A DNA stretch of 64,000 bases from Agrococcus casei LMG 22410 (GTDB lineage Bacteria > Actinomycetota > Actinomycetes > Actinomycetales > Microbacteriaceae), in the NCBI RefSeq assembly GCF_900163565.1, contig NZ_FUHU01000044.1:124001-188000 (forward strand), read 5' to 3'. Both the position numbers and the translations under genes were made by a program. A model generated the notes under the pieces. It had not been told where the DNA came from and made no database searches. It worked only from the letters and a program-made list of their open reading frames with translations. Positions 52,478 through 61,129 of the stretch are shown piece after piece (the stretch's first letter is position 1; each line of letters opens with the position of its first letter).

Positions 52478-53659
52478 ATGCACACCGAGTCGACCGCGGA
52501 GGAGACCGACGGCACCCGCATCTGGCACTGGGCAGTGCTGGTGCTGGGGCCTGCGACCTCCGCCGTCGCCGTCTGGATGCTGTGGCTCGAAGCCGGCGAA
52601 GGCCCGCTCACGACGCTGCAGTGGGCGCAGGGCATCTTCACGATCGTCGCCCCGCTCGCCGTGATCGCCCTGTGGCTGTGGGTGCGCCCTCGCGTGGCCG
52701 AGCGGCCTGCGGCGCACCTTCCGCTCATGATCCTCATGACCGTCACGCTCGGCGTGAGCACCTGGACCCAGCCGGGTCTCGCGGGCGCCATGAGCTTCAT
52801 CATGCCGCTCGCCTGGCTCGCCACCCCGACCAATCGCGCGGCGATCATCTGGAGCGGCGTGCTGGTCGCCGCAGCCGGCACGGGCATGATGGCCAGCGGC
52901 TTCACCTCGCCGGGCTACGCGATCTTCACCGTGATCTTCAGCGTCGGGCTGAGCGCTGCGATCGGGCTCTCGATCTCGAAGCTGCACGAGCAGGTGCTCG
53001 AGCGCGAGCAGCTGGTTCGCGAACTGCAGCAGAAGCAGGACGAGATCGTCGCACTCGGCTCTGAGCGTGCCGCCGAAGCCGAGCGGGCTGCCGTGCTGCG
53101 CGACGTGCACGATGCCGTGACCCAGAATCTCACCGCGATCGTCATGCAGTCGCGGCTGCCGAACCACGACCCTGCGCTCATCGAAGAGCTCGCGAGCGAA
53201 GCCCTCGAAGAGACGCGAGCGCTGCTGCTGAAGGCGACCCCCTCGCAGCTCGACAGCGGGCTTCCGGCCGCGCTGCAGCGTCTGGCCGACCGGTTCGAGC
53301 GCGAGGCATCCGTGACCGTGACGACCAGAATCGAGCCCCTCCGACTCGGCCTCGAATCCGAGATCGTGCTGCTGCGCGTCTGCCAGGAGCTGCTCGCCAA
53401 CGTGCGAAAGCACGCACAGGCCAGCAGCGTCGAAGTCACCCTCGAAGCCGCGGGCGGCTCCGTCTCGCTCGCCGTCGTCGACGACGGGCGCGGCATCGAC
53501 GAGGCAAGAACCGCGAGCACAGCGGATGCGCGGGGCCTGCGCGGCATCCACGAGCGCGTGCAGGCGGTCGGCGGCACGGTCGAGGTGGCCTCCTCCGGCG
53601 GAACAGCCGTCACCGTTCGACTGCCGGCCGAGACCAGCGCGCAGGAGGCGCGGGCATGA
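52478..53659 (+). CDS. sensor histidine kinase, HisKA_3/DesK type
   Basis: A 393-residue kinase. Four to six membrane helices make up residues about 15-160, then a coiled-coil and HisKA_3 site AVLRDVHDAVTQNLTAIV (His near 211), N-box ELLANVRKHAQ, and G-box DARGLRGIHERVQAVGG. Start ATG 52478 rather than GTG 52472 because CAGACT lies 6 nt upstream. Coupled to the regulator by ATGA. Confidence 0.92.
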   Translation: MHTESTAEETDGTRIWHWAVLVLGPATSAVAVWMLWLEAGEGPLTTLQWAQGIFTIVAPLAVIALWLWVRPRVAERPAAHLPLMILMTVTLGVSTWTQPGLAGAMSFIMPLAWLATPTNRAAIIWSGVLVAAAGTGMMASGFTSPGYAIFTVIFSVGLSAAIGLSISKLHEQVLEREQLVRELQQKQDEIVALGSERAAEAERAAVLRDVHDAVTQNLTAIVMQSRLPNHDPALIEELASEALEETRALLLKATPSQLDSGLPAALQRLADRFEREASVTVTTRIEPLRLGLESEIVLLRVCQELLANVRKHAQASSVEVTLEAAGGSVSLAVVDDGRGIDEARTASTADARGLRGIHERVQAVGGTVEVASSGGTAVTVRLPAETSAQEARA

Positions 53660-54279
53660 CCGATCCCATTCGCGTCATCGTCGCCGACGACCACCCCGTG
53701 ATCCTCGGCGGGCTCGTGAGCATGCTCGAATCCGACCCCGGCATCTCCGTCGTCGCCACGGCGGCCGACGGCGCGGCGCTCGTCGCGGCGACCCGGCAGC
53801 ACGCGTGCGATGTGGTCGTCACAGACCTGCGGATGCCCGGCACGGGCGGCGCAGACGCGACCCGGCAGATTCGGCGGGCCGCGCATCCGCCCCGTGTGCT
53901 GATCCTGACCACCTACGACTCCCCCGCCGACGTGATGCAGGCGGTCGAGGCAGGTGCAAGCGGCTACCTGCTGAAGGCGGCTCAGCCCCGCGAGATCCTG
54001 GCGGCGGTGCGCGCAGTCGCCCGCGGCGAGCGCGCCATGTCACCTGCCGTCGCGCAGCGGCTGTCGCAGCTGCAGGATTCCGAGCAGCTGACCGCCCGCG
54101 AGGTGCAGGTGCTGCGCCTCATGCGCGCCGGCGGCACCAACGCGAGCATCGGAGCAGAGCTCGGCATCGGCGCGGCCACCGTCAAGACGCACGTGCAGCA
54201 CATCTTCGACAAGCTCGGGGTGCGCGACCGCACGAGCGCCGTCGCGACCGGCATCGATCTCGGCCTGCTGAGCGCCTGA
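53656..54279 (+). CDS. NarL/LuxR-family response regulator
   Basis: A 207-residue regulator. Receiver VIVADDHPVIL, phospho-acceptor Asp57 in VVTDLRMPGTGG, Lys in GYLLKAA; LuxR HTH with LTAREVQVLRLMRAGGTN and AATVKTHVQHIFDKLGV. Partner of the preceding kinase; it probably controls the ABC exporter in the same operon. Confidence 0.94.
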   Translation: MTDPIRVIVADDHPVILGGLVSMLESDPGISVVATAADGAALVAATRQHACDVVVTDLRMPGTGGADATRQIRRAAHPPRVLILTTYDSPADVMQAVEAGASGYLLKAAQPREILAAVRAVARGERAMSPAVAQRLSQLQDSEQLTAREVQVLRLMRAGGTNASIGAELGIGAATVKTHVQHIFDKLGVRDRTSAVATGIDLGLLSA

Positions 54280-54283
54280 GGAT

Positions 54284-55336
54284 TCAGATCTCGAGGCCGA
54301 CGAGCACCGGCTCGTTCACCAGCTGCACGCCGAACTCACTGAGCACTCTGATCTGCACGTAGCGCGCCAGCTCGGCGACCTCCTCGCCCGTTGCACCGCC
54401 GGTGTTGGTGATGGCCAGGGTGTGCTTCGACGAGATCGCGGCACGGCCGGTGCCGAGGCTGAAGCCCTTCTCGATGCCCGCACGCTCGATCAGCCACGCG
54501 GCCGAGAGCTTGAAGGCCTCGGTTTCGCCGCCATCGGCTCGAGTCTTGGGGGCAGCCGCAAATCGCGGCGCGTCTTCTGGCAGCGAGTGCGTGAACGCCT
54601 TCGAGACGATCGGGTTCGTGAAGAACGAGCCGGCCGAGACCGAGTCGGGGTCGTCAGAGAGCACCATGCCCTTGGATGCGCGAAGCTCGAGCACCGATCG
54701 GCGCACGTCCGCAAGGGGTCGCCGGTCGCCGGTCTCTGCCCCGAGGCTCGTCGCCAGCTGCCCGTATCGAATCGGCGCGGACTGCCCGTCGGCCTTGCGC
54801 AGCCGCAGCTCGACCGAGAGCACGAGACCCGTGAGGCTGCCGCTCTTGATGGCGCTGTTGCGGTACTCGAGCTCGAGGTCAGCCGCCTCGAGCCGCTGCA
54901 CCTCCAGCGTCTCTGCGCTCAGGAACTCGACGGCAACCAGGGTCTCGGCGACTTCCTGCCCGTATGCGCCGATGTTCTGAATGGGTGCCGCCCCGACCGA
55001 GCCGGGTATCCCGGACATCGCCTCGATGCCTGACCAGCCGCGCTCGACCGACATGGCGACCAGGTCGTCCCACGTCTCGCCTGCCTGCGCGCGCACCGTG
55101 ACGGCGTCGTCGGTCTCATCGAGCACCTCGAAGCCGCGCGTGCGCATGAGCAGCGCTGTTCCGGCGAACGGGTCGTCGCTCGCGACCGTGTTGCTGCCGC
55201 CGCCCAGCACGATGAACTCAGCACCGGTTCTGACCAGCCGCTCGTAGGCCTCTGCGGCCTGCTGCGCACTCTCGGCCTCGACGAGGTCGGCGATCTCGCC
55301 TCCGACCCGCATCGTCGTCAGGTCAGACAGCCTCAT
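54284..55336 (-). CDS. murB: UDP-N-acetylenolpyruvoylglucosamine reductase
   Basis: A 350-residue FAD/NADPH enzyme of peptidoglycan precursor synthesis in the cytosol. Motifs: LTTMRVGGEIADLVEA, the FAD site VLGGGSNTVASD, GIEAMSGIPGSVGAAPIQNIGAYGQ-type region, the catalytic Ser in SAGSFFTNP, and the C-terminal Glu near NEPVLVG. It is the long (type I, E. coli-like) form. ATG 55336 overlaps the previous stop (ATGA); the 25-codon extension is rejected. Confidence 0.95.
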   Translation of the reverse strand: MRLSDLTTMRVGGEIADLVEAESAQQAAEAYERLVRTGAEFIVLGGGSNTVASDDPFAGTALLMRTRGFEVLDETDDAVTVRAQAGETWDDLVAMSVERGWSGIEAMSGIPGSVGAAPIQNIGAYGQEVAETLVAVEFLSAETLEVQRLEAADLELEYRNSAIKSGSLTGLVLSVELRLRKADGQSAPIRYGQLATSLGAETGDRRPLADVRRSVLELRASKGMVLSDDPDSVSAGSFFTNPIVSKAFTHSLPEDAPRFAAAPKTRADGGETEAFKLSAAWLIERAGIEKGFSLGTGRAAISSKHTLAITNTGGATGEEVAELARYVQIRVLSEFGVQLVNEPVLVGLEI

Positions 55337-55743
55337 GCGGCGCGAACGATCGCCTGGGACTTTCCGAGCACGGTCTGCTCGCCCAGCGTGACCTTGAGAT
55401 CGATGCGCCACAGGCCTTCGCCGAGGTCTTTGGCCACAGTCGCGGTGATGTGCACGTCGGCCCCGGCCTCGGTGTCGACGGGCACCGGTCGCGTGAAGCG
55501 CACCTGGTAGTCGACGATGCGCCCGGGGTCGCCGAAGAAGTCGACCACCGGCTGGATCGCCGTGCCCATCGTGAGCATGCCGTGTGCCAGCACGCCCGGA
55601 AGCCCCACCTGCTGCGCGACGTCGTCGCGGTAGTGGATCGCGTTGAAGTCACCGGATGCGCCGGCGTACCGCACGAGCGAGTCGCGCGAGAAGTGCGCGT
55701 CGTATTTGGCGATGACCTGGCCTTCTGAGAGTGCGAAGCTCAC
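55333..55743 (-). CDS. MaoC-family dehydratase, HadB-like
   Basis: A 136-residue hot-dog protein with the hydratase-2 motif GDFNAIHYRDDVAQ (Asp32, His37) and GLPGVLAHGMLTMG. Together with the upstream HadA-like protein it should form a (3R)-hydroxyacyl dehydratase. The two overlap by 4 bases. Gene order HadA-HadB-murB is a known actinobacterial arrangement. Confidence 0.9.
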   Translation of the reverse strand: MSFALSEGQVIAKYDAHFSRDSLVRYAGASGDFNAIHYRDDVAQQVGLPGVLAHGMLTMGTAIQPVVDFFGDPGRIVDYQVRFTRPVPVDTEAGADVHITATVAKDLGEGLWRIDLKVTLGEQTVLGKSQAIVRAA

Positions 55744-56186
55744 GAGTCTCCTCCGACCACGAGTGTTGCGAACGAGGCGGCGACCTTCTCGCCGGCCGCG
55801 TCGAAGATGTCTGCCTCAGTCGTGACCATCGCGTTGCCGCCGAGCGCGCGAACGCCTGCGACCTTGAACTGCACCGTGAGCTCGTCGCCTGCGACGATCG
55901 GACGCTCGAAGGCGAAGCGCTGGTCTCCGTGCACGACGCGCGTCAGCTCGATGCCTGCGCTCTCGTCAGCCAGCAGCTGGTCGAGGCCGCGCTGCTGCAC
56001 GACGATCGTGAAGGTCGGGGGTGCGACGAGATCGTCGTAGCCCGCCTCGTTCGCTGCCGCCACGTCGAAGTGCACGGGGTTCGTCGCCTGCACAGCATGC
56101 GCGAACTCCCGAATCTTCTCGCGACCGACCAAGTACGGCTCAGTCGGCGGATACACCTTGCCTGCAAGTTCTGGATTCACTGCCAC
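55740..56186 (-). CDS. MaoC N-terminal (FAS1-like) dehydratase, HadA-like
   Basis: A 148-residue hot-dog protein: PTEPYLVGREKIREFAHAV, DDLVAPPTFTIVV, VHGDQRFAFERPIVAGDEL. HadA proteins bind the acyl chain while HadB catalyses. In mycobacteria they work in mycolate synthesis; in a mycolate-free relative the substrate is open. Start GTG 56186, with TAGACT 6 nt upstream. Confidence 0.9.
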   Translation of the reverse strand: MAVNPELAGKVYPPTEPYLVGREKIREFAHAVQATNPVHFDVAAANEAGYDDLVAPPTFTIVVQQRGLDQLLADESAGIELTRVVHGDQRFAFERPIVAGDELTVQFKVAGVRALGGNAMVTTEADIFDAAGEKVAASFATLVVGGDS

Positions 56187-56192
56187 GCCTCC

Positions 56193-56198
56193 AGTCTA
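56193..56198 (-). promoter_or_regulatory. putative -10 box of hadA-hadB-murB (leaderless)
   Basis: Minus-strand TAGACT lies 6 nt before GTG 56186. Confidence 0.4.
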
Positions 56199-56222
56199 TG
56201 CGTCGGCTCTCTTGGCGTCGGC

Positions 56223-56462
56223 TCAGCCGTTGGGCGGCCGCTTGATGTCACCGCGGATGAGTCGCTTGCGCAGCCAGAAGATCATCGGGATCATCAGCAG
56301 CGCGAACGCGAGCAGCACATAGGCGATCAGCTCGTCAGCAGTGAAGTAGAAGTACACGGCTAAGCCGAACACCACGAGCGTCGAGGTCGACATCGCGCCC
56401 GCGATGAGGTTGGCGGCGCGAACGCGCTGCTCTGGGGTCTGGGGCCCTGCCTCGTTGGTCAT
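56223..56462 (-). CDS. small two-helix membrane protein
   Basis: A 79-residue hypothetical: hydrophilic N-terminus, helix 1 (ISAGAMSTSTLVVFGL-like, about 20-40), helix 2 (AYVLLAFALLMIPMIFW, about 46-63), and the basic tail RKRLIRGDIKRPP. ATG 56462 follows a GAGGAATC-like site. It is 10 bases after the truncated dehydrogenase, same strand. Function is unknown. Confidence 0.75.
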   Translation of the reverse strand: MTNEAGPQTPEQRVRAANLIAGAMSTSTLVVFGLAVYFYFTADELIAYVLLAFALLMIPMIFWLRKRLIRGDIKRPPNG

Positions 56463-56472
56463 GATTCCTCGC

Positions 56473-57153
56473 TCAGTAGCCGCGCTCGGGGCTGACGACG
56501 CCGTCGAGGCTCTCGCCAGCCGCACGCCTGCGGATGTTCTCGACGAACCGGTCGCTCAGCAGTTCGACGACCTGCACCTCGGTGTCAGCGGTATGCGGTG
56601 TGATGATCGCGCGCGGCTCGCTCCAGAGCGCGTGCCCTGCAGGCAGCGGCTCGGGGTAGGTCACATCGAGCCCCGCACCGAAGATCTCGTCGTTCTGCAG
56701 GGCGGCGACCAGCGCATCCGTGTGGATGATGGGCCCGCGTGCGATGTTGACCACCACTGCGCTGTTCGGCATGGCCTTGAACGCCTCGGCATTCACGATG
56801 CCGCGCGTCTCGTCGTTCAGCGCCGACGCCAGGAACAGCACGTCGGTCTCGGGCAGCAGCCCAGCGAACTCGCTCGTCGGCACGGTGCGGTCGGCACCGG
56901 GCATGGGCGTCGACGAGTGACGCACAGCGGTCACGGTGCAGCCGAACGGCTCGATGAGGCGCGCATACTCCTCTGCGATGCCGCCGCCGCCCAGGATCGT
57001 GACCCGCTTGCCGTAGAGCATCTCGCCGGTCTGCACGGAATCCCATTCGGATGCGCGAGCGCGGCGGTGCAGGTCGTTCATCAGCGCCAGCGTGAGCGCC
57101 AGGCCGTGCTGTGCGACAGGCTTCGAGTAGGCGCCCTTGGCGCTCGTGAACAT
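56473..57153 (-). pseudogene. 2-hydroxyacid dehydrogenase, 5' end cut off by mobile element
   Basis: A 226-residue remnant of an NAD-dependent D-2-hydroxyacid dehydrogenase (about 300 residues in relatives). It keeps TSAKGAYSKPVAQHGLALTL, the NAD motif ILGGGGIAEEYARL, NIARGPIIHTDALVAAL (catalytic Arg), ALQNDEIFGAGLDVTYPEPL, and IITPHTAD (catalytic His). About 80 N-terminal residues are missing. The homology stops near 57153, where the integrase-bearing element starts. An ATG at 57153 with AGGAG directly upstream might allow a fragment to be made. Confidence 0.88.
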
Positions 57154-57167
57154 CTCTCCTCTAAGAC

Positions 57168-57173
57168 TAGGGT
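57168..57173 (+). promoter_or_regulatory. putative -10 box of the integrase gene (leaderless)
   Basis: TAGGGT lies 6 nt before ATG 57180, about 15 bases inside the element. Confidence 0.4.
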
Positions 57174-57179
57174 AGAGAC

Positions 57180-58580
57180 ATGACGACGAGGGCAGCCGCA
57201 TACCTACGCATCTCCCAGGACCACGATGGTGAACGCTTCGGCGTAGAGACCCAGCGGCGACGGATCGCGGCTGAGATCGAGAAGCGCGGATGGACGCTGG
57301 TGCGAGAGTTCGAGGACAACTCGGTCTCGGCGTCGAAGGCGCGAGGCAAGGGCACCAAGTGGCACGACATGCTCGAAGCGGCGGGCACTGGTCAGTTCGA
57401 CGTCATCGTTGCGGTCGACCTCGATCGTCTACTCCGCCAGACCAAGGACCTTGTCACCCTGATCGAAGCGGGGGCCAAGGTGGTGACCCTCGATGGTGAG
57501 ATCGACCTGAGCACTCCCGATGGCGAGCTGCGGGCGACGATGCTGACCGCGTTCGCGCGATTTGAAGTGCGACACAAGGCGGAGCGCCGCAGGCGGGCGA
57601 ACGCCCGTCGTCGCGATGAAGGCACACCGACGATGGTCGCGCTCAAGATCCTCGGGTACACGCGCGACGGGCTGGACGTCATCGAAGAGGAGGCAGAGTC
57701 CGTCAAGAAGGTCTTCGATGACTTTCTGGCCGGCGTCTCGCTGAACCAGCTGGCCAGGGACCTCAACGAACAGGGCTTCACGACATCGAAAGGTCGACCA
57801 TTCAACGGCCACTCGGTCAGGACCATGCTGCGCAATCCGCGTTATATGGGGAAGATCCTCCACCACTCGACCGGCGAGATGTACGCGGGGCGGTTCCCTG
57901 AGATAGTCGACGAGGACCTGTGGAACACCGTCCAGACGAAGCTCGACGACCCCGCCCGCCGGAAGTCGATCGGCAACGAGCCGACACAGCTGCTCAGCAG
58001 CATCGCCTACTGCGGAGTGTGCAACAAACGATCCATCAAGGTCGGCCGAGCGGATTGGGTCTTCTATCGATGCAACGACGGACACGTGAGCCGGAGCCAG
58101 CGCCAGGTCGATGCGATGGTCAACGCGGCGGTCATCGAACGACTGTCGAGCAAGGATGCTCGGGAGCTGATCCTGCGCCCCGCCGCCGACGAGACAGATA
58201 GGGACGCGCTCCGTTCTGAGCGGATGGTGGCGCAGACCAAGATTGACGGGCTTGCGGCTCTCTACGCGGACGGCGTGCTCGACGGGCCCGCGGTGCGACG
58301 TCAGAGCGCCATGCTGCGTCAGAAGATCAACGAGATCGACGGTCGCCTCAGCACACCCGGCGCTCCGCCGATTGAGGAGCTGATCGAGTCCGCCGATGTC
58401 GAGGCGACGTGGCGCGAAATGGACCTCACGCGACGTCGGCTCGTCGTCGACTCACTCATGAAAGTGACCATCCTTCCGAAGGAGTCCCGGGGCCGGAAGT
58501 TCGATCCCGAGTCCGTTCGGATCGAACGGTTGAGCCCGAGCGACGCTCGTGAACTCAGGGGCGACTCGGAGGACGAATGA
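57180..58580 (+). CDS. large serine recombinase / integrase
   Basis: A 466-residue recombinase. N-terminal resolvase domain with catalytic Ser12 in YLRISQD and the Arg cluster in VDLDRLLRQTKDL; then the recombinase domain (GYTRDGLDV to RNPRYMGK), zinc ribbon CGVC with a second half YRCNDGH, a coiled-coil region and an acidic tail. It should integrate the element at a short att core and, with a directionality factor, excise it. The gene lies at the left edge beside the split dehydrogenase, which marks the attachment site. Confidence 0.95.
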   Translation: MTTRAAAYLRISQDHDGERFGVETQRRRIAAEIEKRGWTLVREFEDNSVSASKARGKGTKWHDMLEAAGTGQFDVIVAVDLDRLLRQTKDLVTLIEAGAKVVTLDGEIDLSTPDGELRATMLTAFARFEVRHKAERRRRANARRRDEGTPTMVALKILGYTRDGLDVIEEEAESVKKVFDDFLAGVSLNQLARDLNEQGFTTSKGRPFNGHSVRTMLRNPRYMGKILHHSTGEMYAGRFPEIVDEDLWNTVQTKLDDPARRKSIGNEPTQLLSSIAYCGVCNKRSIKVGRADWVFYRCNDGHVSRSQRQVDAMVNAAVIERLSSKDARELILRPAADETDRDALRSERMVAQTKIDGLAALYADGVLDGPAVRRQSAMLRQKINEIDGRLSTPGAPPIEELIESADVEATWREMDLTRRRLVVDSLMKVTILPKESRGRKFDPESVRIERLSPSDARELRGDSEDE

Positions 58581-58870
58581 GTCGACTGCGAGTTGACCGC
58601 GAGTTGACAGCCCGGTAGGATCGAAGCCACGAAGTCGATCCGGAAAGATGGTTCGACGGGCAGATGGCACGTCGTCGTCACCGTGGGGGTAGCGACGGCA
58701 GGGGCCATGAGGCAGGCAACGGAGTGAACCTCGCGCCGCGGGGGTGAGACACCTGCCGGACGACTCCCGAAAGTGATGGCCGAGAGGCCGGGCCAGAGCG
58801 ATAGGCCCGTAGCGTTCGCAAGGATCGCAAGTCGCAGGGCCCGATGGCCGCCGGATGACGGGACGCCGGA
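58581..58870. other. 290-base gap in the mobile element, no gene seen
   Basis: GC-rich and without a supported reading frame, RNA or strong repeat. It may hold the promoter for the HTH-primase genes; no clear -35/-10 was recognised. Confidence 0.4.
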
Positions 58871-58893
58871 ACTCCCAACGAAGTGTTGGGAGT
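58871..58893 (+). promoter_or_regulatory. hairpin covering the ribosome-binding site of the HTH gene
   Basis: ACTCCCAAC, loop GAAGT, GTTGGGAGT: a perfect 9-bp stem. The right arm contains GGGAG, the only ribosome-binding site for ATG 58900. Folding would block translation; it could also be a protein operator. Confidence 0.6.
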
Positions 58894-58899
58894 CTCAAC

Positions 58900-59268
58900 A
58901 TGCCCGTTTCATCCAATCTCAGTCCTGTCGCAGCGACTTCGCCGCTGTCCACGAAGGAAGCCGCCGCGTACATCGGATGCTCGCCGAGGACGCTTTCCAA
59001 CTGGCGCAATCGCGGCACCGGGCCGACGTTCGTGTGGTTCGGCGCAAAGCACTCGCGCGTCGCATATCTGAAGGCGGACCTCGACGCGTTCTTGGCCGAG
59101 CATCGCTCCACTGGCGCGTCGGATGACATCGCGGCCGCGATCGCCGCGGGCAAGGCAGCCGGCAAGAAGCTCGCGGAGACCCCGCTGACGGAGGAGCAGA
59201 AGGCTCTGCTCGGAACGCTGATCAGTCCCCTGAAGAGCCTGGCTGTCTCGGGAGGTGCGTCGGCATGA
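58900..59268 (+). CDS. HTH (MerR/excisionase-like) DNA-binding protein
   Basis: A 122-residue protein. A HTH_17-type domain spans about 14-70: LSTKEAAAYIGCSPRTLSNW, RNRGTGPTFVWFGAKHSRVAYLKADLDAFL. The C-terminus is helical and Ala/Lys-rich. In integrative elements this family acts as excisionase or as replication regulator. ATG 58900 is chosen for the GGGAG 8 bases upstream. It overlaps the primase start (ATGA). Confidence 0.85.
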   Translation: MPVSSNLSPVAATSPLSTKEAAAYIGCSPRTLSNWRNRGTGPTFVWFGAKHSRVAYLKADLDAFLAEHRSTGASDDIAAAIAAGKAAGKKLAETPLTEEQKALLGTLISPLKSLAVSGGASA

Positions 59269-61076
59269 ACGCAGAAGAAAGCCGCCCCGGCGGCAACACC
59301 GAGACGGCCATCCAGAATCGGGCGGATTCTTCCCACCATTCTACCGATAGCGAGGCCCCTGTGCCTCCTTCGGCGGAAGACGAGATCGCCCGTCTGGAGC
59401 GCGAGCTGGCCGAGGCGCAGCGGGGAGGTCCGGTGCCGACCCCGCAGGTCGAGGTGGGCACTCAGAGCGTAGACACGACGGTGCGGCCCTCGCCCGAAAG
59501 CCTGATCGAGATGGCCTACGAAGAACACCGTGCAGCCCTGTCCGGTCGGCAGATCGAGTTGGGCAAGTATCGGGACGGCCTCCTGGCTCGGATCGAGGAG
59601 CGGTTCGCGGAGGAGAACACGTGGCGTAAGGCTCAGAAGCTGCGCGTCCACCCGACGCCTAGCCATCTCGATGAACTGACGATCGTGAAGATCCTGTTGG
59701 ATCTCCACGACATCGCAGCGGTCAACCTGACGAACAGCAGGGACGGCGACGACCTGTCGCTGCTCGCGATGTACCAGTCGTCGGGCGACGCCGAGGGCAC
59801 GTACGCGACTAGCGAGAGCGTGTTCGTCCGGCTCGTCAGCGAGCTGGCACCGAGCATGCGTCAGCGCGATGTCGAGTCGGTCATCAAGCGCTTGAATGCT
59901 CATGCGAAGGTGGTGCGGCGGTGCGACGACCCGGCGCTGTCGCCGGTGAACAACGGCATCTTCAACCACACCACGCAGGAGCTGGAGCCGTTCACTCCGG
60001 AGCGCGTCTTCCTGGCGAAGTCACCGGTCGACTACATCGCCGACGCGCCGAACCCCGTCATCACGATGCCCGACGGCCAGACCTGGGATGTCGAGTCGTG
60101 GATCGCCGATCTCTCCGACGACGAGGGCGTTCCCGAGCTGCTGTGGGAGATCATCTCGGCGGTACTGCGTCCCAATGAGCGGTGGAACCGCTCACCGTGG
60201 CTGTATGGCACGAGCGGTCGCAACGGCAAGGGAACGCTGATGCAGCTGCTGAGGAACGTCGTCGGTGACGATGGTGCTGCGACCCTGTCGATCAAGGCGT
60301 TCGGTGACCGGTTCTCGAAGGAGTCCCTCCTGACCTCGACGGCGGTGCTCTCCGATGAGAACGACGTCGGCGACTTCGTGAAGTCCGCTGCGGATTTCAA
60401 GTCGGTCGTCACGGGGGATCCGATCCAGATCGACCGAAAGAACCGCCGGCCGGTCAGCGTCCGTGTGCAGGGCATCGTCGTGGCCTGTTTCAACGGCTTC
60501 CCTCGTGTGAAGGACAAGTCCCAGTCGTTCAACCGCAGGCCGCTGATGGTGCCGTTCCCCAAGAACTTCACGGGCGGCGAGCGGCGGTACATCAAGAGCG
60601 ACTACCTCGCTCGTAGGGACGTCCTCCGTTATGTGCTGCGGCGGGCGCTTCAGATGCAGCACACCACTCTCAGCGAGCCCGAGGCATGCACGGCGGTGAT
60701 GGACGAGTTCCGGATCATGAACGACCCGGTTGCCGACTTCTGGACCGAGTTCGAGGACCAGTTCGTCTGGGATCTGCTTCCCACCGTGTTCCTGTACGAC
60801 TTGTTCATGACGTGGTTCGCGAAGACCCGTCCCTCCGGTATTCCGTTGAGTCGCAACGAGTTCACGCATCAGTCGAAGATCCTCCTGGCAGATTCGTCGA
60901 CCTGGAAGTACACCGACTGCAAGCGCCCCGGGACGTCGATGATCAACCCCGAACCGCTGATCGCCGAGTACGACCTCACGAACTGGATGAACCCTACTTA
61001 TCGGGGTCCGAACATCCACGGCAAGTGCGTTCCCTCACCGCTGAAGCCCAATTACAGGGGGTTTGAGCGCCAGTAA
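59265..61076 (+). CDS. phage/plasmid primase-helicase, P4/D5 type
   Basis: A 603-residue replication protein. The N-terminal 75 residues are disordered and acidic; the middle resembles D5_N/DUF5906 regions. The SF3 helicase core has Walker A GTSGRNGKGT (about 315-324), LSDENDVGDF as Walker B, FKSVVTGDPIQIDRKNR and VACFNGFPRV (motif C, Asn). The end binds DNA by analogy. It should allow replication of the excised element. An archaeo-eukaryotic primase domain is not obvious. Confidence 0.87.
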   Translation: MNAEESRPGGNTETAIQNRADSSHHSTDSEAPVPPSAEDEIARLERELAEAQRGGPVPTPQVEVGTQSVDTTVRPSPESLIEMAYEEHRAALSGRQIELGKYRDGLLARIEERFAEENTWRKAQKLRVHPTPSHLDELTIVKILLDLHDIAAVNLTNSRDGDDLSLLAMYQSSGDAEGTYATSESVFVRLVSELAPSMRQRDVESVIKRLNAHAKVVRRCDDPALSPVNNGIFNHTTQELEPFTPERVFLAKSPVDYIADAPNPVITMPDGQTWDVESWIADLSDDEGVPELLWEIISAVLRPNERWNRSPWLYGTSGRNGKGTLMQLLRNVVGDDGAATLSIKAFGDRFSKESLLTSTAVLSDENDVGDFVKSAADFKSVVTGDPIQIDRKNRRPVSVRVQGIVVACFNGFPRVKDKSQSFNRRPLMVPFPKNFTGGERRYIKSDYLARRDVLRYVLRRALQMQHTTLSEPEACTAVMDEFRIMNDPVADFWTEFEDQFVWDLLPTVFLYDLFMTWFAKTRPSGIPLSRNEFTHQSKILLADSSTWKYTDCKRPGTSMINPEPLIAEYDLTNWMNPTYRGPNIHGKCVPSPLKPNYRGFERQ

Positions 61077-61129
61077 CCGATACACACCGACACCCACACG
61101 CCGGGTGACAACTAGAGAGGAAAGAAGAG

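Noticed and set aside
58581-58899. Gene in the gap between integrase and HTH gene
   Set aside because: Open frames there have no ribosome-binding site and no recognisable protein sequence.
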